Assembly (NCBI GenBank): GCA_903960725.1
Contig: CAJCBY010000456.1
Location: 1-7,709 of the forward strand
Direction of reading: 5' to 3'
DNA: 7,709 bases
Source: an uncultured Cytophagaceae bacterium
GTDB lineage: Bacteria; Bacteroidota; Bacteroidia; Cytophagales; Spirosomataceae
The position numbers and the translations under genes are program-made. Below the pieces are notes generated by a model. The model made no database searches, was not told the origin of the DNA, and saw nothing but the letters and a program-made list of their open reading frames with translations. This document shows positions 6,020 through 7,709 of this stretch, in pieces (the first letter of the stretch is position 1; each line of letters starts with the position of its first letter).

Positions 6020-7609
6020 GGACATATACCGTTTCAATTCTGACGCGTTTTCGATGGAATTTGTGTGAATTTCTAATAGCGCAGGACCCTTGCAATTTAA
6101 AAAGGTTTTGAGGTCTAGTTCAGGCGCAATCGAGGCTGAAAAATAGCTGATTCCGGCGTCTTTACACGTATTTTCTGCTGTGAAACTTTGCTTAGTTTCC
6201 ATAAATTCATCCAATTCTGGAAGCTCTTTCGCTCCTTCAAGATTGCGGAAAATACCCCCACCGCCGTTATTAAAGACGATAATGCGCAAGTTCGCCGGAA
6301 TGTAGTGGTTCCAAAGTGCATTCCGATCGTATTGAAAGGCTACATCCCCAATGATGGAGATGCATAGTTTATCCGTTTTTTGGGCGGCGCCTACGGCCGT
6401 GCTTAAACAACCATCGATTCCAGAGGTGCCTCGGTTTGAGAATACTTCGGTAGTATTGAACTTTGCTAATGTCCAATTAATGTACCTGACAGCTAATGAG
6501 TTAGCAATATGTACTTCAGCTTCTTTTTGTTCAATGGCCTCGGTTATTGCCTGGTATAAATGGATTTCTGTCCAATTCGGTTTAGCGAAAAAGGCGGTTT
6601 GTAGCGGCGTGATTTTAGCTGAATTCCAGGTGTTCCAAGATTTCGTAGCCCATTCAGCACCTGAAATAAAACTTTGCGCATCCGTATTTACTATGTGAGT
6701 CAAACACAAGAAAGGATCAGGTCTTCCGATTGGATTCGGGTGAATGAGCCATGATTGCTTTGGCTTGCGTGACCTAAGAAATTGCTTAATTCGCTTCGAA
6801 ACGAATGATTTACCGAAGTGTATGTGTAAATCGGGTTGCAAGGTTGGCCATAAAGACTCGTCCGCTAAAAGTAAATCGTGCGCGATGGTGCTGCCACAAT
6901 TAGATGTCGCATCCCCTATCACCGGAATCCCATAAGCAGATAGCGTTTCGAAGATCGAATTGTCTTCCATTTGACCTACGGTCACGAGTATTTTCTCTGC
7001 AGAGGCGATTTCTTGATTGAAATACGAAAAGTCCATCTTTGAACTTTGAACTTTGAACTTTGTCAGATTTTCATTTTGGAAAATAGCTGAGCTATTTTCC
7101 AAAATGAAACCTGGCTCGGGGTAAAACGGCTCCCTAATCGGAACATTAATCTGCACCGGTCCCTTGGGTTCCGCTAATGCTACCGGGGGAGCGGAAGAAC
7201 AATCATCCGTTTCAAAGTCAAAAAATGCTTTAGAATGATTTCCATATAGGTTTTCTTGGTAAATCGTCTGGCCATCCCATTGTCCGATCCATTCTTTTGG
7301 ACGGTCAGCGGTTAAAACGATTAACGGAACTTCTTGGAAGAAGGCTTCCACTACCGCCGGGGCGAAATTCAATCCAGCTGAGCCGGAGGTGCAGCAAATG
7401 ATTACCGGTTTACCTGTTTTCAGGGCGATTCCTAGGCCAAAAAATCCAGCCGATCGCTCATCTGAAATGGAATAGCATTTGAAACCGCTGTGGCGGGTTA
7501 AGGCAATCATTAAGGGGGCATTTCTGGAGCCTGGGCATATAACTGCCTCATTTACACCTTGTTGGTATAAAGAATCTACGAGTTCGATGATGCCTTTTGG
7601 AAATGCCAT
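6005..7609 (-). CDS. menD: MenD, 2-succinyl-5-enolpyruvyl-6-hydroxy-3-cyclohexene-1-carboxylate synthase
   Basis: A thiamine diphosphate enzyme of menaquinone synthesis (EC 2.2.1.9). It adds the succinic semialdehyde unit of 2-oxoglutarate to isochorismate with release of CO2. With the start at 7609 it has 534 residues, slightly below the E. coli MenD length of about 556. The Pyr domain shows PGSRNAPL (26-33), the cofactor-activating Glu51 in SDERSAGFFGLG, and TSGSAGLN (74-81). The PP domain shows NRGTSGIDG, the ThDP/Mg motif GDVAFQYDRNAL (421-432) and NNGGGGIF (447-454). An in-frame ATG at 7627 would add MRLFFA. It lies in the loop of the terminator hairpin, so 7609 is preferred. The second half of the Pyr domain looks shortened ahead of GPVQINVP, where MenD proteins usually carry a longer helix. 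The linker at residues 167-191 is encoded by a perfect palindrome plus a 7-bp tandem repeat, both listed separately. No Shine-Dalgarno sequence is seen. The gene lies just downstream of rpoD on the same strand. Confidence 0.95.
   Translation of the reverse strand: MAFPKGIIELVDSLYQQGVNEAVICPGSRNAPLMIALTRHSGFKCYSISDERSAGFFGLGIALKTGKPVIICCTSGSAGLNFAPAVVEAFFQEVPLIVLTADRPKEWIGQWDGQTIYQENLYGNHSKAFFDFETDDCSSAPPVALAEPKGPVQINVPIREPFYPEPGFILENSSAIFQNENLTKFKVQSSKMDFSYFNQEIASAEKILVTVGQMEDNSIFETLSAYGIPVIGDATSNCGSTIAHDLLLADESLWPTLQPDLHIHFGKSFVSKRIKQFLRSRKPKQSWLIHPNPIGRPDPFLCLTHIVNTDAQSFISGAEWATKSWNTWNSAKITPLQTAFFAKPNWTEIHLYQAITEAIEQKEAEVHIANSLAVRYINWTLAKFNTTEVFSNRGTSGIDGCLSTAVGAAQKTDKLCISIIGDVAFQYDRNALWNHYIPANLRIIVFNNGGGGIFRNLEGAKELPELDEFMETKQSFTAENTCKDAGISYFSASIAPELDLKTFLNCKGPALLEIHTNSIENASELKRYMSLFKA
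7037..7062. repeat. Tandem 7-bp repeat (CTTTGAA, about 3.7 copies) inside menD
   Basis: Three exact copies of CTTTGAA (7037-7043, 7044-7050, 7051-7057) are followed by CTTTG (7058-7062). On the coding strand it encodes residues 183-191 (TKFKVQSSK) in the linker after the Pyr domain. Because the unit is not a multiple of three, gaining or losing one copy would shift the menD frame, while a change of three copies would add or remove seven residues. It sits 6 bp from the palindrome at 7069-7109. Confidence 0.95.
7069..7109. repeat. Perfect 20-bp inverted repeat with 1-base centre inside menD
   Basis: The left arm 7069-7088 starts TTTCATTTTGG and ends AATAGCT. The right arm 7090-7109 is its exact reverse complement, with G7089 as the only unpaired base. 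The arm-flanking pair 7068/7110 does not match, so the repeat has a sharp limit. Translated on the minus strand it encodes roughly residues 168-181 (FILENSSAIFQNEN). No T tract follows on either strand, so it is not an intrinsic terminator. With so small a centre it could form a long hairpin in single-stranded DNA or mRNA, or act as a dyad site for a dimeric protein. A palindromic insertion is also possible. Its origin cannot be settled from one copy. Confidence 0.95.
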
Positions 7610-7612
7610 AGC

Positions 7613-7638
7613 AAAAAAAAGCCTCATAAGAGGCTTTT
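7613..7638 (-). terminator. Intrinsic terminator of rpoD, immediately before menD
   Basis: On the minus strand the stem is GCCTC (7630-7634 side) paired with GAGGC (7621-7625 side), with loop TTAT. The stem is extended by A-T pairs and followed by an uninterrupted run of eight T (A at 7613-7620 on the plus strand). It begins 5 bases after the rpoD stop and ends 3 bases before the preferred menD ATG at 7609. Flanking A and T runs on both sides give it some bidirectional character, but the longer T run serves minus-strand transcripts. Confidence 0.8.
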
Positions 7639-7643
7639 AAAAA

Positions 7644-7709
7644 TTATCCAAGATATGTTTTTAGTGCTTTGCTTCGAGAAGTGTGTCGTAAACGACGGAT
7701 CGCTTTCTC
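7644..7709 (-). CDS. rpoD: Primary sigma factor RpoD (SigA), C-terminal fragment
   Basis: The last 21 codons and TAA stop (7644-7646) of a gene entering from the right edge. The residues are EKAIRRLRHTSRSKALKTYLG, which match the end of region 4.2 of Bacteroidota primary sigma factors. This segment is the recognition helix tail following the VRQI motif, with the conserved RRLRHTSRSK block and a terminal TYLG. Region 4.2 contacts the upstream promoter element. In Bacteroidota the housekeeping sigma reads the TTTG / TAnnTTTG promoters. The fragment is short, but the match to the family tail is distinctive. A terminator follows directly, and menD lies downstream on the same strand. Confidence 0.85.
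   Translation of the reverse strand, partial: EKAIRRLRHTSRSKALKTYLG

Noticed and set aside
6010..6021. Short inverted repeat CCTTA-AA-TAAGG at the menD/lipoprotein junction
   Set aside because: The stem is at most 5 bp, AT-rich, with a loop too small to form fully and no T tract, so it is not a credible terminator.
6115..6321. Minus-strand open frame within menD in another frame
   Set aside because: It is fully contained in menD, which carries the conserved ThDP motifs there. The alternative peptide looks like frame-shadow sequence.
6351..6935. Two plus-strand open frames (6351-6698 and 6744-6935) opposite menD
   Set aside because: Both are antisense to well-conserved menD coding sequence and have no domain or signal.
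1..7709. A defence island, mobile element or CRISPR system
   Set aside because: No transposase, integrase, nuclease, toxin-antitoxin pair or regularly spaced direct repeats were seen. The genes are housekeeping or envelope types with similar base composition throughout.

Overview
The window looks like a compact, roughly 40% GC chromosomal segment from a Bacteroidota bacterium, most likely a Cytophagales-type organism. The evidence is a partial primary sigma factor ending in the typical Bacteroidota RpoD tail, a periplasmic M61 peptidase with a PDZ domain, abundant TPR proteins, genes preceded by AT-rich leaders without Shine-Dalgarno sequences, and a menaquinone biosynthesis gene. The genus assignment is inference. 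I see no IS element, prophage, CRISPR array, tRNA or rRNA.

Layout from left to right: (1) 1-2610, minus: a very large exported TPR-repeat protein whose C-terminus runs off the left edge. (2) A 157-bp divergent gap with weak promoter candidates. (3) 2768-4531, plus: a secreted M61 family metallopeptidase with a C-terminal PDZ domain. (4) 4528-5201, minus: a two-gene unit of a cytoplasmic cyclophilin-type peptidyl-prolyl isomerase followed, with overlapping stop and start, by an unrecognised 78-residue protein. Its last 4 bases overlap the end of the peptidase gene. (5) 5276-6019, plus: a six-repeat TPR lipoprotein. (6) 6005-7609, minus: menD, whose end overlaps the lipoprotein gene tail-to-tail by 15 bp. 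(7) 7613-7638: an intrinsic terminator. (8) 7644-7709, minus: the last 21 codons of rpoD.

The genes are mostly housekeeping or envelope functions and do not form one pathway. MenD makes menaquinone for respiration. The M61 peptidase and the two TPR proteins act in the periplasm or envelope. The cyclophilin assists folding in the cytoplasm. Gene packing is tight, with three overlapping gene ends, so termination signals have to sit inside neighbouring genes. One strong candidate is a 10-bp GC-rich hairpin inside the 78-residue gene.

The most unusual sequence is inside menD. A perfect 20-bp inverted repeat with a one-base centre lies 6 bp from 3.7 tandem copies of a 7-bp unit. Both are translated in frame and fall in the linker between MenD domains 1 and 2. 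This looks like a small palindromic or repeat insertion tolerated by a surface linker. I did not find a convincing new multi-gene system here.
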